Shown: positions 1 to 8,400 of the stretch, one piece after another
Position numbering within the stretch: position 1 is the stretch's first letter
Layout of the letters: each line of letters opens with the position of its first letter
NCBI RefSeq assembly: GCF_004359215.1
Contig: NC_090622.1
Location: forward strand, 1,228,269-1,241,892
DNA: 13,624 bases
DNA from: Bremia lactucae
Lineage: Eukaryota; Oomycota; Peronosporomycetes; Peronosporales; Peronosporaceae
Direction: 5' to 3'
Program-made: the position numbers and the translations under genes
Notes under the pieces: generated by a model
What the model was told of the DNA's origin: nothing
Database searches by the model: none
Seen by the model: only the letters and a program-made list of their open reading frames with translations

Positions 1-332
1 ATGTCAATCTTTAAAGTTTCGGGACGACGCGTTTGCGTCATCCCAAGTACAGGGGTCTGTACCTGTTGTAATCTCAACAGTTCCACCTGTTGAGAGCCTT
101 GCTGATTCAGCAAGGCTACCTTTTCCTTCATCTCGTCAAGTTCATGTTGTATAAACTTGGCGACAGTTAAATGGAGGGCATCTCTGTCTAAGTTGGACAG
201 TAAGGCCTGGAATGCATCGTTTCCTACGGTCGAACTCATTCGTTCAACCGCACTCCTTTCTATATCACTTAGAAAGGAGTAGCTTTCAGGGAAAACGTGA
301 TGCGTATTCCCACAATCATCTAACATGTCCAT
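1..332 (-). CDS. gag: Retroelement Gag polyprotein, N-terminal part (partial)
   Basis: The frame is open for 110 codons from an ATG at 332 to the window edge. It begins MDMLDDCGNTHH and contains a charged segment with the residues ERMSSTVGND and KFIQHELDEMKEKV, probably a helix. It aligns over its whole length with the plus-strand frame from 11491. Unlike that copy it has no stop: the CAG codon at 87-85 is intact here and is TAG in the right copy. Gag forms the virus-like particle that packages element RNA; no zinc knuckle is reached here. The start is supported by conservation of the ATG and its palindromic surroundings in both copies. This copy may be closer to functional, but only 332 bases are seen. 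Confidence 0.8.
   Translation of the reverse strand, partial: MDMLDDCGNTHHVFPESYSFLSDIERSAVERMSSTVGNDAFQALLSNLDRDALHLTVAKFIQHELDEMKEKVALLNQQGSQQVELLRLQQVQTPVLGMTQTRRPETLKID
44..280. repeat. Chain of short inverted repeats inside gag (left copy)
   Basis: Successive hairpins read from the sequence are: 44-65 (9-bp arms, one mismatch); 72-95 (perfect 9-bp arms, loop 6); 95-117 (perfect 11-bp arms, loop 1); 134-163 (10-bp arms, one mismatch); 184-200 (5-bp arms); 228-250 (9-bp arms, one mismatch); 252-280 (perfect 9-bp arms, loop 11). They sit in coding sequence and almost touch one another. The right copy has the same series with some arms degraded. Confidence 0.8.
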
Positions 333-346
333 GTTAGATGTGGGAA
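307..346. repeat. Palindrome around the gag start codon (left copy)
   Basis: An inner perfect stem of 11 bp (arms 317-327 and 330-340, loop 2 nt) encloses the gag ATG at 332-330. An outer 6-bp stem joins TTCCCA at 307-312 to TGGGAA at 341-346. In the right copy the inner arms are kept, and the outer arms have different sequence that still pairs. Confidence 0.85.
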
Positions 347-360
347 ATGTGGTCCTTGGA

Positions 361-380
361 CGGACTACAAAGTGCTACCA
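361..380 (-). other. Putative primer-binding site (left copy)
   Basis: Two bases inside the LTR end, in element orientation, the sequence TGGTAGCACTTTGTAGTCCG begins with TGG, as expected for pairing with a tRNA 3' CCA end. The right copy has the same site with one change. I could not assign the priming tRNA, and the part beyond the acceptor stem does not look like a normal T-arm. Confidence 0.55.
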
Positions 381-382
381 GG

Positions 383-833
383 TGTAACGGGCACTTCGAC
401 TTGTACTGTTTCAGTACAAGTCCACTTCACACTGCTTTAGTTGTGAGTGGTGCCTTCGTTAGGTGACGGACACTGTACGTGCAGAGGAAGACTTCTCTTA
501 AGACAAGTAGACTTAAGAGGGTAAAATGAAAACTGTATTAATATAGTTAAGTGTCTTGTTAATCTTTCTTTGTAAATGTTGACTTAACTATAAACTAACA
601 CTTAACATGTAAATGAATTATTATCTCTTTCTTATCTGTAACTCTCTTTGATTACTCCTGCAGCTGATTAGTCTGCGGAATAAATAGATATAATGGCCTA
701 TACATATATATGGATAAGAATTCAGGATATTACTATATAAAGTAATATCCTCCAAATATTATCTACCTTTTAGATAATATATTAATTAACAACCGTTAAG
801 TGTTAATTTCATGTAACGATTCACCCCGTTACA
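383..833 (-). repeat. 5' LTR of the left element (basic 451-bp unit)
   Basis: In element orientation the LTR starts TGTAACGGGG (plus-strand complement at 824-833) and ends GCCCGTTACA at 392-383, giving short terminal inverted repeats with TG and CA ends. Length and internal blocks match the 441-bp right LTR. Internal hairpins include 400-420 (9-bp arms), 427-446, 495-519 (8-bp arms), 542-592 (11-bp arms, long loop) and 724-751 (11-bp arms). LTRs hold the element promoter and polyadenylation signals. The unit is followed by a tandem copy of its outer 136 bp, so the outer edge is either 833 or 969. Confidence 0.85.
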
Positions 834-969
834 CTTTACCTATTTATGGATAAGAATTCAGAATATTACTATATAAAGTAATATCCTCCAAATATTATCT
901 ACCTTTTGGATAATATATTAATAAACAACCTCTAAGTGTTAATTTTATGTAACGATACACCCCGTTACA
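698..969 (-). repeat. 136-bp tandem duplication of the outer LTR (U3) end
   Basis: Bases 698-833 and 834-969 are two similar units with a constant offset of 136 bp. Each carries the palindrome with arms around AGTAATATCC, an ATTATCT/AGATAAT hairpin and a terminal CCCCGTTACA. They differ at scattered positions, so the duplication is not recent, or the units came from different copies. The right LTR has only one such unit. The result is two LTR ends and possibly a doubled upstream promoter region. Confidence 0.85.
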
Positions 970-1607
970 TCCTCTCTTTTCTATTGCTTGCGTGATTGGT
1001 AGTACCTCTTTGTAGCTGGAATGAGCTGTGTGAATACCAAGTCTTTGGTCGTAAGTGACGTTGAAATCACGATATCAATAACGCTTGTCGTGAGGTAAAA
1101 TGGCAGTCTTTTGCTATAACTTACTGCGTCGAGCACAACTGACGAGGCTTTCGTATTATGACGTCGCAACGGCTCGTCTTAACGAGCTCGTCTAGTTGCG
1201 TTCTCAACGTAAAAGATAATTAAAAAGATTATTGAGCAAGGCCGGCAGTTACTTGCGATATTCGAGACCAGAGAAAAAAAAGAAACCGCAATCAAAGACT
1301 AGATAGAACCTTCCTTAACATTGTTTCGCTGAGTGGAGTTTCGCGCTTCGCGGCACAATTTATCCTTCGATTAAACAGCATAGATTAAACAAGTATTTTT
1401 AAAATATGTGCTGTACGTCAATTCATGAATTTAAGTACTATCATTCATGCACTTCGGCAAGGAGCTAAACCAAATGCAAATTTCTAAATTGTCGTATACG
1501 TCCTTAACGTCTAGAGCACAAGAACGGACCAAAAAGATCGTCTCCAGAGTCCCTTGTAGTCAAGCACACATCGAATGCGTCTTTATAACAATAAACCTTC
1601 TCGATAA
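970..1607. other. Intergenic DNA between the left element and the 14-3-3 gene
   Basis: No frame here looks like a gene. The stretch is AT-rich with a few small palindromes around 1160-1200, including ACGAGCTCGT. The five bases 970-974 (TCCTC) are the only candidate for one side of a target-site duplication. Confidence 0.5.
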
Positions 1608-1895
1608 TTCCCTGCGAACAAACGCAGTTCATGCTCGCGTCGTAAAAACCGACGCGAACCTTTGTGGCAACTCGAGACGCCCGACCCCACAAAGTCCACG
1701 TCGACTCGTACATTCTATCGACAAACTCAATTCGCAACGCGCTTCAGACGCTTGCCAATCAAGCCGTCGCGCTTTTGCGGTGGCGTCGCAAAGTCGTCGG
1801 AAGCGTTTGCGCCATGGCAACAGGACGACGTTCTACGATTGGCGCAAAAGCGTGCATCGTTATCTAAGTACGAAAAACGACGCCAGCTGCCGTAA
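1608..1895 (+). other. Coding-like open stretch without an ATG upstream of 14-3-3 (possible exon or gene remnant)
   Basis: This frame is open from after a stop at 1605-1607 to TAA at 1893-1895. Its third-codon-position GC is about 60 percent by my count, higher than the surrounding AT-rich DNA. The C-terminal part contains [17 protein letters not shown], rich in tryptophan and charge, which could be a fragment of a DNA-binding helical repeat, but I cannot name a family. There is no ATG in frame; the first plausible non-ATG start is TTG at 1662. It could be the last exon of a lost gene, or chance in a GC-richer patch. It is in a different frame from 14-3-3 and ends about 90 bp before that gene's predicted transcription start. 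Confidence 0.2.
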
Positions 1896-1987
1896 AATTT
1901 CGGGATCAAAGTCACGACGACCATCACTCTATCTTACCTTGATCAAACTATACTTCCACAAGAATCCCCCCCCCTCTTGCGTCAGTC

Positions 1988-2022
1988 TTCAATTTCCGCG
2001 CTCCTCCGCAAGCCACTTTTGT
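1988..2022 (+). promoter_or_regulatory. Oomycete-type initiator region of the 14-3-3 gene
   Basis: TTCAATTT at 1988-1995 matches the oomycete initiator pattern YTCANTYY. About 20 bp downstream, CACTTTTGTC resembles the flanking promoter region often found after such initiators. The following pyrimidine-rich run reaches the ATG at 2053, implying a 5' UTR of about 60 nt. Assigned by motif only. Confidence 0.45.
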
Positions 2023-2052
2023 CGTTTTCTTCTCTCTTTTTTTTTCTCCACC

Positions 2053-2802
2053 ATGGACCGCGACTCCCTCGTCTTCCTCGCCAAGCTCGCGGAGCAAGCC
2101 GAACGCTACGATGAAATGGTGGACCACATGAAAGCCGTGGCCAACAACCACAACGTAGAGCTCACGGTCGAAGAGCGTAACTTGCTCTCCGTCGCGTACA
2201 AGAACGTCATTGGTTCTCGTCGCGCGTCGTGGCGTGTGATCTCGTCAATTGAGAACAAGGGCGACTCGGAGCGTAGCGAACACATTAAAGCGTATCGTCA
2301 GAAGATTGAAGGCGAACTCGTGGACATTTGCAATGACATTTTAACGATTATTGAAAACAATTTGATTCCGAATTCGTCGAGCGAAGAAGGCAAGGTCTTT
2401 TACTACAAGATGAAGGGCGATTACCATCGCTATTTGGCCGAATTCCAAGTCGACGATGAACGCAAGGAATCGTCGGACAAGGCACTGGAGAGCTACAAAC
2501 AAGCGTCGACGATTGCCATGGCCGAGTTGCCCCCTACACACCCCATTCGTTTGGGGCTGGCACTCAATTTCTCTGTGTTTTACTATGAGATTCTCAATTC
2601 GCCTGACCGTGCGTGTAATTTGGCGAAACAAGCGTTTGACGATGCAATTGCGGAGCTGGATACACTCTCGGAAGAAAGCTACAAGGACAGTACGTTGATT
2701 ATGCAACTCTTGCGTGATAATTTGACGCTGTGGACGTCGGATCAAGAACCCGACACGGCCGATGCGAACCAGGGCGATATGAATGTCCAGGACGTCGAGT
2801 AA
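2053..2802 (+). CDS. 14-3-3 family protein
   Basis: This is a cytosolic adaptor that dimerises and binds phosphoserine/phosphothreonine motifs on client proteins. The product is 249 aa, normal for the family. Family signature 1, [11 protein letters not shown], lies at about residues 42-52, and signature 2 is present near the C-terminus with [18 protein letters not shown]. The basic phosphopeptide pocket is intact: K50, R57, R61 and the R126-Y127 pair in [10 protein letters not shown]. The acidic tail ends DMNVQDVE. I chose the ATG at 2053 because it begins the conserved N-terminal helix ([20 protein letters not shown]) and sits in a good context (CCACCATGG). The reading frame stays open upstream to 1447, but that extension has no 14-3-3 character and contains the initiator and pyrimidine tract. 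No intron is seen. Confidence 0.97.
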   Translation: MDRDSLVFLAKLAEQAERYDEMVDHMKAVANNHNVELTVEERNLLSVAYKNVIGSRRASWRVISSIENKGDSERSEHIKAYRQKIEGELVDICNDILTIIENNLIPNSSSEEGKVFYYKMKGDYHRYLAEFQVDDERKESSDKALESYKQASTIAMAELPPTHPIRLGLALNFSVFYYEILNSPDRACNLAKQAFDDAIAELDTLSEESYKDSTLIMQLLRDNLTLWTSDQEPDTADANQGDMNVQDVE

Positions 2803-4403
2803 GCGGTTTGAAGAACTGTAGGCCATGTTGTGGAGCGGGGAACACGCTTACGAAGCGGACTTGAGGTGGCGGAGGAGGCAGGGAAGAGGCCGCAAGGATT
2901 TGATTGGCCTTTATGCTTGTACCTTGATTACGTTGCACTTGATGTTGCGCTTTCATGCGACGAACTGCGAAATATTGGTAGATAGAACATTCTTTAAACA
3001 AATTTAGCAAATAATAGTCGATGGTGCCATGGTAGTGGTACGATTTTTTGTGGTTTGATGTTGGAATTGGAATGGTTAGGTGTGGGATTTATGACGAATT
3101 TTGGAAAAAAATTAAGTGAATTTATTAAATACGAATGTTGTTATTCTGACGAACGAAACGTCGCGATGGAAATGGCATTTTTAGAAAGAATATTCGGAAG
3201 GCGACGGTGGCAGATACGCTAATTCTTTTCATGAGGTGAGAAACATATAGGCATGGTCGTCTCATATTTCATGAAAAACCCCGAAGAAAGTTGTGCGTGC
3301 GATCATTTTCATTTGTAAAGAAAGCGCAAAGGAGAGTCGCAGATTTGTTCTTTGCAAATTAGCCTTCCTAATTTGCTTCTAGCAGCAGCATAATTTGAGT
3401 TGTGCTGTCGTATATGAGTTTAGAAGGAACACGGCTTCTATAACAATACCATTTAAAACGAAGGCTTAACATTTGATCATAGAGACATCATTTGTCATGC
3501 AAAACCAGTCTTGATTGATTGTTACACCAAACGGGAAGATCTTCAATCAAACAACGAAGCGCTGGGGCATCCATAGCCAACTACTCCACCGCATCGGACA
3601 AGCCATCTGAAGGATTGACTGACGCATAATAAAAAAATTTGGAAGACCATCCGAGCTGTCCAAATACGGCAGCATTGTCCCTGCCACTGCTATGACCCGA
3701 AGCGAGCTTGCATAGGGTTTCTTATTTTTCGATTTTGGATTAGACAATGGGTTATACTGATCCCAATCATCATAAATTGCCGGTAGAAGAAGTCACGAAG
3801 ATTACATAAATCCAATATATTGGTGACACAAGAGTGATAGCCACGCGATGGACGTGCCTTTTCGTAAAGGTGGGACGACAGGAATTACGTGATTTGCACA
3901 CCTCTAGTATATTAATGGCTCCATGTAGACCTTACTACACCAGCTTTACTACAACGTGCGAAGTAAAGTTGCCGAGGTGTAACCGCGACAGACAAGGACT
4001 TAGCGACTAACATTAGGGGACACGGCTCAAGTAAAATTTCATTTTAGAATTAGGAATACAAACGTTAATGGAAACCAATGACACAGTCTTTAAATTTTGA
4101 TGGCATACATTAGCTACGCAACCGTATGAATGGAGTAATGCAGGCTATCCAACGTTATTACCGCAATTTAAATGAGAAAGCGCAAAATTTTCGCAAATAT
4201 CAGCAACATTACAAGTCATCTAGCTGCCTCTATGGCAACGAAAAAACTGCCGAACCATTATTTTTTAAAGGTCATTGGCCGGACCCACTTGTCCCTGTCA
4301 TTTCTAATTCCTTTGCCAAGTTATTAATTCCTACCGCACAATAGTTGCATGGGCCTATTCAGCACTTCCACGGTCCATAAGACACATCGAAACCATCGCA
4401 ATA
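2803..4403. other. Intergenic DNA between 14-3-3 and LURP-one genes; no gene recognised
   Basis: About 1.6 kb follows the 14-3-3 stop. Only short unsupported frames are present. The largest, 72 codons at 4126-4344 (+), begins with a true ATG and encodes a basic, tyrosine-rich peptide; it has no recognised domain and could lie in the LURP-one 5' leader. A 66-codon minus-strand frame at 3547-3747 is also unrecognised. The 14-3-3 3' UTR and LURP-one promoter must lie here but show no clear signals. Confidence 0.5.
3354..3376. repeat. Small inverted repeat
   Basis: GCAAATTAG at 3354-3362 pairs perfectly with CTAATTTGC at 3368-3376 across a 5-nt loop. It lies in the 14-3-3/LURP-one spacer. It has no T-run and no known role. 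Confidence 0.5.
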
Positions 4404-5114
4404 ATGGGCGCATTCCTATCCATGCAAAAGTTTTTGGCCACACCGCTTGTAGCTCAATGGAAATTTCCATTTAAGGTTAACCCACGCTTTTGTCGCCGGC
4501 GAACCACGACGTTCGAGCTCAAGGACAATTTCTGGACGCACACGATCAATGTGAATGGCTACGCCGTGCGAGAAGTCGATTCCGGTCGCACTTTATTCCG
4601 TGTCATGCCTACAATTGAAGGCCAAGCTTTGAATGACCGCACAAAGTGGCTCTTTGATGAATATAAGATTCCTGTGGCCCATTTAACACGCATTGATGAT
4701 CCGAATGCTGCTATTTACGACGTATGTCTCGGCAAGCGGCAGTTGCCACAACCAACGGTTTTAACAACACTCATGATCCGTTTCGTACCCGGTCGAGGCG
4801 ATCCGTTAGTCTGCGAGATCAAAGACCCCCATACAGGAGCCACCAGTCGAATTGGGTGCCATGGGACGTGGAGCCAACGAGCGGCGATATTGTATTTAGA
4901 GCGCGGCTGTGGTGGTCGTCGAGAACCAATCGCCAAGATCTACCGTCCACGAAGCCATGAAATGCACTATTTTAAAAATCAAACCTATCATGTCGAAGCG
5001 GCCATTGGTGTCGATATTGCTTTCGTGCTACTAATTTGTGCCGCAATGGATGACGCTAGTTTTCATTTTCATCAAACGCATCGACATCCATTGCTCCTGT
5101 CCTTAGGAATGTAA
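4404..5114 (+). CDS. LURP-one-related protein (LOR/DUF567, tubby-like fold)
   Basis: The product is 236 aa, typical for this family. LURP-one proteins fold as a 12-stranded beta-barrel round a central hydrophobic helix, like the tubby C-terminal domain and phospholipid scramblases. In plants LURP1 is linked to defence; the oomycete function is unknown. The strand-rich core runs from about residue 35 to 200. The family-typical C-terminal hydrophobic helix is seen at YHVEAAIGVDIAFVLLICAA, followed by MDD (residues 195-217). This helix is normally buried in the barrel and is not a membrane anchor. A histidine-rich tail (about 221-228) follows. The start at 4404 is the first ATG; a second at 4422 (Met7) is possible. 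The gene converges on the FYVE-related gene with 68 bp between stops, so the 3' UTRs may overlap. Confidence 0.85.
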   Translation: MGAFLSMQKFLATPLVAQWKFPFKVNPRFCRRRTTTFELKDNFWTHTINVNGYAVREVDSGRTLFRVMPTIEGQALNDRTKWLFDEYKIPVAHLTRIDDPNAAIYDVCLGKRQLPQPTVLTTLMIRFVPGRGDPLVCEIKDPHTGATSRIGCHGTWSQRAAILYLERGCGGRREPIAKIYRPRSHEMHYFKNQTYHVEAAIGVDIAFVLLICAAMDDASFHFHQTHRHPLLLSLGM

Positions 5115-5182
5115 TCAATTTAAAAAGGTAGTTTTGACCCTTAAAAGTAAATAATCGAAAACACCACTTAATGCCTAATTTT

Positions 5183-6424
5183 TTAAAGGTCCCCCAAGAT
5201 CGTCATGGCGAGGTCATCGAGGTACTGGCTGCCCCACTTACTACCGTGGGACAATAAAGGTGACGAACTCTCGATCGTATTTAAATCAAACTCATCGTCA
5301 TGTTCCATGGCGTCAAACGTCGCAACTGTGAGTGGACTCGTTTCATTCGCTCGTCGGACACACCGGCCACAAAAGGCCAATTTCGAGCGAATGATTTTCA
5401 ATCGATCGGGCAAAGCAAAACGCATGTGGCGGTACTTTATGCAACTGGTACACACGTGATCGTCACAGACGCTACACTGGCGCTCGGCACGATGAGGCCA
5501 TCGACCAAACGAACGGAAGCACTCGGCACAGCTGCCGCTTTCTTGGGAATTTGTTAAGGTTGGCTGACTGGTTTTTAAAAGCCATGCAAGTTTCTTGAGC
5601 TCGGCACAGCGCTCGAGTTGGTCCAGACTGTGCATTTTCGCGATTGCGCCACCAATTGACACACCATCACGTGATGTGGACCCCAGCATAAATACTTCGA
5701 CGACATTACTCGAGGCCTGGCGATACACATAGCAGTACGAAATGATCGCATGGGGCTTTTCCGTCTTGCTAGCGCCACTAAACCCGGGTACGTCGACCGA
5801 TTGCAATAGTTCGTACCCAATGCGTTCGCCTGGACTGAGAACCGTAACCCCACTTGACTCAATGTATACGGTCTCTGTAACCCTTGAGCTAAAAAATTGA
5901 CCCGAAGCCACTTTGGCTCCGCGACGAAGGCCTCGCCACTTTAATGTACACGACCGCAATGGGTCTCTGTAGCTAGGATACTCGAGCGGCACAGCTAATA
6001 ACCTTTCGTCTACATAAGTATCTCCTAGATAGGACGCGCGTAACCGCGTCGCGTCCTCTGTTAAGGTCTGCAGACCAAACATCACGGATTCTAAATCCCC
6101 AATAAATGTCCCGAGCATTAAAGTAGCGGGTAGTAACTTGGTTTGGTCGTCCGGAAAGTCCGTCTCGGCCAATCGGGAGCCAAGCTTCCGCTTCGTGCCA
6201 AGCCGGGCACGACCTCGACGCTCTTGGTACATGGTAAGGTCGCGCACATGGGCGACCCGTTTCCATCGGGTGGCGTCGATGGCGGAAGGGTGGCGAGAAC
6301 AGCCAATGTAGTGCCTCGACATCTGCACGGCCTCTTGAATAAAGGCGTCGCTAATGCTTAAAAGGACGTCGGCCTCTTCGAACGAAAGGGCCGTGGGTGG
6401 AGGAGATGCGCTGTCGTGCTTCAT
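5183..6424 (-). CDS. START-like domain protein with atypical C-terminal FYVE-related zinc finger
   Basis: The product is 413 aa from the ATG at 6424; the frame extends six codons further only through a GTG. Residues 15-285 resemble the START-like region that precedes FYVE fingers in a large oomycete family (inference from layout and motifs). The finger at 299-355 has four cysteine pairs: C299/C302, C317/C320, C325/C328 and C352/C355, so both zinc sites appear complete. The basic R(R/K)HHCR core that binds PI3P in classical FYVE domains is here HRAERQCSVC, with neither core histidine, and the N-terminal WxxD motif is missing. PI3P binding is therefore doubtful and the finger may bind another partner. 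The C-terminal 55 residues are acidic and serine-rich. The gene converges on LURP-one. Two CACGTG hexamers lie upstream. Confidence 0.8.
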   Translation of the reverse strand: MKHDSASPPPTALSFEEADVLLSISDAFIQEAVQMSRHYIGCSRHPSAIDATRWKRVAHVRDLTMYQERRGRARLGTKRKLGSRLAETDFPDDQTKLLPATLMLGTFIGDLESVMFGLQTLTEDATRLRASYLGDTYVDERLLAVPLEYPSYRDPLRSCTLKWRGLRRGAKVASGQFFSSRVTETVYIESSGVTVLSPGERIGYELLQSVDVPGFSGASKTEKPHAIISYCYVYRQASSNVVEVFMLGSTSRDGVSIGGAIAKMHSLDQLERCAELKKLAWLLKTSQPTLTNSQESGSCAECFRSFGRWPHRAERQCSVCDDHVCTSCIKYRHMRFALPDRLKIIRSKLAFCGRCVRRANETSPLTVATFDAMEHDDEFDLNTIESSSPLLSHGSKWGSQYLDDLAMTILGDL

Positions 6425-6439
6425 TGCGATTGAAACGTA

Positions 6440-6540
6440 CACGTGAGACGAAGAGCTCTAGTTCTCAAATGGACCAAGGAATCGAAGAACAAGATTGCGT
6501 GCAGCTTGAGGCCATACAGACGTACATTACTTGACACGTG
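6440..6540 (-). promoter_or_regulatory. Two CACGTG hexamers upstream of the FYVE-related gene
   Basis: CACGTG occurs at 6440-6445 and 6535-6540, within 120 bp upstream of the start codon at 6424. Such hexamers can bind bHLH or bZIP factors. No initiator match is convincing, so the role is only suggested. Confidence 0.25.
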
Positions 6541-7122
6541 GGTGGTGCAGTAATGACTCGTTCGGATCATTGCGTGGCGGATGGGAGAGGACTCCTACAG
6601 TACGGACAGATCCTTTTGCCACGGACTAATCGACCGTTGGTAAGCACCACGAACCGTGAGCCACTGTATGGCGATGTATTTGGGAGGAGGAGGGTACGTG
6701 GAAAAGCCTTTGTGCGTGAAAAAAAGAATTCGTAACAAAAGAAGCAAATGCATTCTGGAAGGCGAAAGAGACGTCGCAATAAAAGCACGAAAATGGCATC
6801 TCTTTCTTCCCATCTCATTGCAACCAAAAATAAATTGCTTTTAGACGCCACAATTACTACATTTGCGACGAAAAAAGATGATGTGCACAAGCTGTACAAC
6901 TGGGTCTTTCGTATTCGTATGGCATGCAATGATATTGCGTGGGTTTGCCAGTGCTGTCACGTCGCAAAACCCGGACCTTTTAAAATGTCCTGTACTACTT
7001 GATTGTATGTATTTATAAGGTGAATTTATTTACCACTCCTAGATTTCTTAGCTGACTTGTATTTTCAAGGGCTTCAGCTTGAAATGCCTGTATTATGTCC
7101 AGCAGTGCATCTCTGATGCACC
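6541..7122. other. Intergenic DNA; no gene recognised
   Basis: Overlapping open frames occur on both strands at 6567-6929 (-) and 6748-7002 (+). Neither shows a domain. The minus frame is rich in phenylalanine, leucine and arginine from AT-rich, low-complexity DNA. The plus frame ends in a cysteine-containing stretch (WVCQCCHVAKPG) that I cannot place. Confidence 0.45.
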
Positions 7123-8400
7123 TCACCAATAACTACTTTTGACGCCACAAAGCTTCTTTCGTCGACGGACAAGTTCAATTGTCATTGATAAAAAGGCAGC
7201 GATACTTCTTCCATCAGCTTCTACCACAAAGAAAGATTGATCTGATTGATACCTTAACAGTTGCCGGATCATCGTCATTATTACTAACTGTTTTGATGCG
7301 CATGCAATGACACAGAATGGATAAGATAGGGCTAATTTGTCGCTTTAAAATGGCTTTTTAATAAGTTACGTGGCAAAATGCGTGAGAATGTTCTCACCAG
7401 CAATTGACGCGCGGATTAGTAATGATGAAAAGGAAATCTGAAAAGCCTATTTTAGCTTTAGTTTCAAATTATCTGCTTCTCATCGTAACAATTTCTGGAT
7501 AATTGCATTGAGTGCATTTGCTTCTATTAACTCACGACATGCTGCAACGAGTTTTTCTTGTTTGTGAAAGACTGAACGTTTACTTAAGTCGCTAATAGTA
7601 CAAATTGCCTTTTCGATATATTTTAATGCATCGCTTCAACACATACTTCCGACTTTTTCTAAAAGGAAACATAGATTAGAAATGAAGAAAGCTCTTACGA
7701 TTACGAGAATGCTTCATTACAAGTGACTTTGACGCCACCGTTTTGCTTTAATCGAATCAATTTTGCGATAGCGAGTAACCCATTGGTAGGGGCCACGGTA
7801 TGACAAATTATGACAGCAACAAGAACATGAGCATCACTTTTTACCAAACTCACACATCGTTCTAGTATTGCAATAACACCCGTCCTTATCGAAGTGCAGG
7901 TAAAACGACGCGTCAGATAATTAAGTTTTGAAGATTTTTAGCATAAGGCCAACAAAAATGTCACATGCAACGGCCAGGGGTACACAATGAGTCAAATTGG
8001 TGCCTTGGTATAATTGCCATGCAAAATCACCTTTCTCTTCTTTATGAAAAGTTATCTTATGTGCTCATCACCAGTTGCAGAAATACATAAATTAACAATC
8101 GAAGCACACAAGATGCCCCGAAAATTGCGGTGTTGCAGGCTCTTTCTTCATTTGCAACATAATCGCTAGAATGCCATCCCACCAAATATCCTTTTCCGCA
8201 ACGCCTAGATGTGCCTCAATTTTAAGTGCAAACTATTTTGCCATTGTAAAAATCCGCGCACTCGGCTGGTTCGTAAACACCGATAAATACATTTTGAAAA
8301 TGTTCGCGCCAAGTTTAAACCCATTGAGTTCGGGGGGCACTGCAAATATCAACGACTATTTTCTACCATCAGGCAAGTAATAATACAAATCGCTGGCCGT
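7123..8400 (-). pseudogene. Decayed gene with armadillo-like repeats
   Basis: Minus-strand translation gives a series of fragments, in 5' to 3' gene order and in changing frames, broken by stops. 8370-8092 contains EAHLGVAEKDIWWDGILAIM. 8064-7921 contains HKITFHKEEKGDFAWQLYQG. 7937-7701 contains GVIAILERCVSLVKSDAHVL and, later, KQNGGVKV. 7635-7480 contains KAICTISDLSKRS and LVAACRELIEANALNAIIQK. 7311-7123 contains FFVVEADGRSIAAFLSM, with DDDPATVKVSI in a neighbouring frame. The GG-hydrophobic starts and alanine/leucine helices at roughly 40-50 residue spacing resemble armadillo repeats (family assignment is inference). Similar weaker traces (for example SSRLVKQDADIHLVDV near 8520-8570) suggest the gene once extended to about 8760 or beyond. 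No complete frame remains. Confidence 0.5.

Larger units (their letters stand above)
1..969 (-). mobile_element. 5' end of an LTR retroelement (Ty3/Gypsy type), left copy, truncated by the window
   Basis: Reading leftward on the minus strand, this stretch contains an LTR, a primer-binding site just inside it and an open gag start. The same order and much of the same sequence recur on the plus strand from 11000 to 13624, so the two are members of one family. The copies differ in many places, so they are not a recent duplication of each other. Assignment to Ty3/Gypsy rests on the protease frame of the right copy. No polymerase is visible because the element leaves the window. The 3' LTR and target-site duplication cannot be checked. 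Confidence 0.85.

Noticed and set aside
1447..2052. A 202-codon N-terminal extension in frame with 14-3-3
   Set aside because: It has no 14-3-3 character, contains the likely initiator and pyrimidine-rich leader, and the family starts at [20 protein letters not shown].
2341..2826. A 161-codon minus-strand frame
   Set aside because: Antisense shadow of 14-3-3.
6425..6442. Six extra N-terminal codons on the FYVE-related protein
   Set aside because: They depend on a GTG start; the first ATG is at 6424.
6567..6929. A 120-codon minus-strand frame
   Set aside because: Low-complexity composition, no domain, overlaps another frame on the opposite strand.
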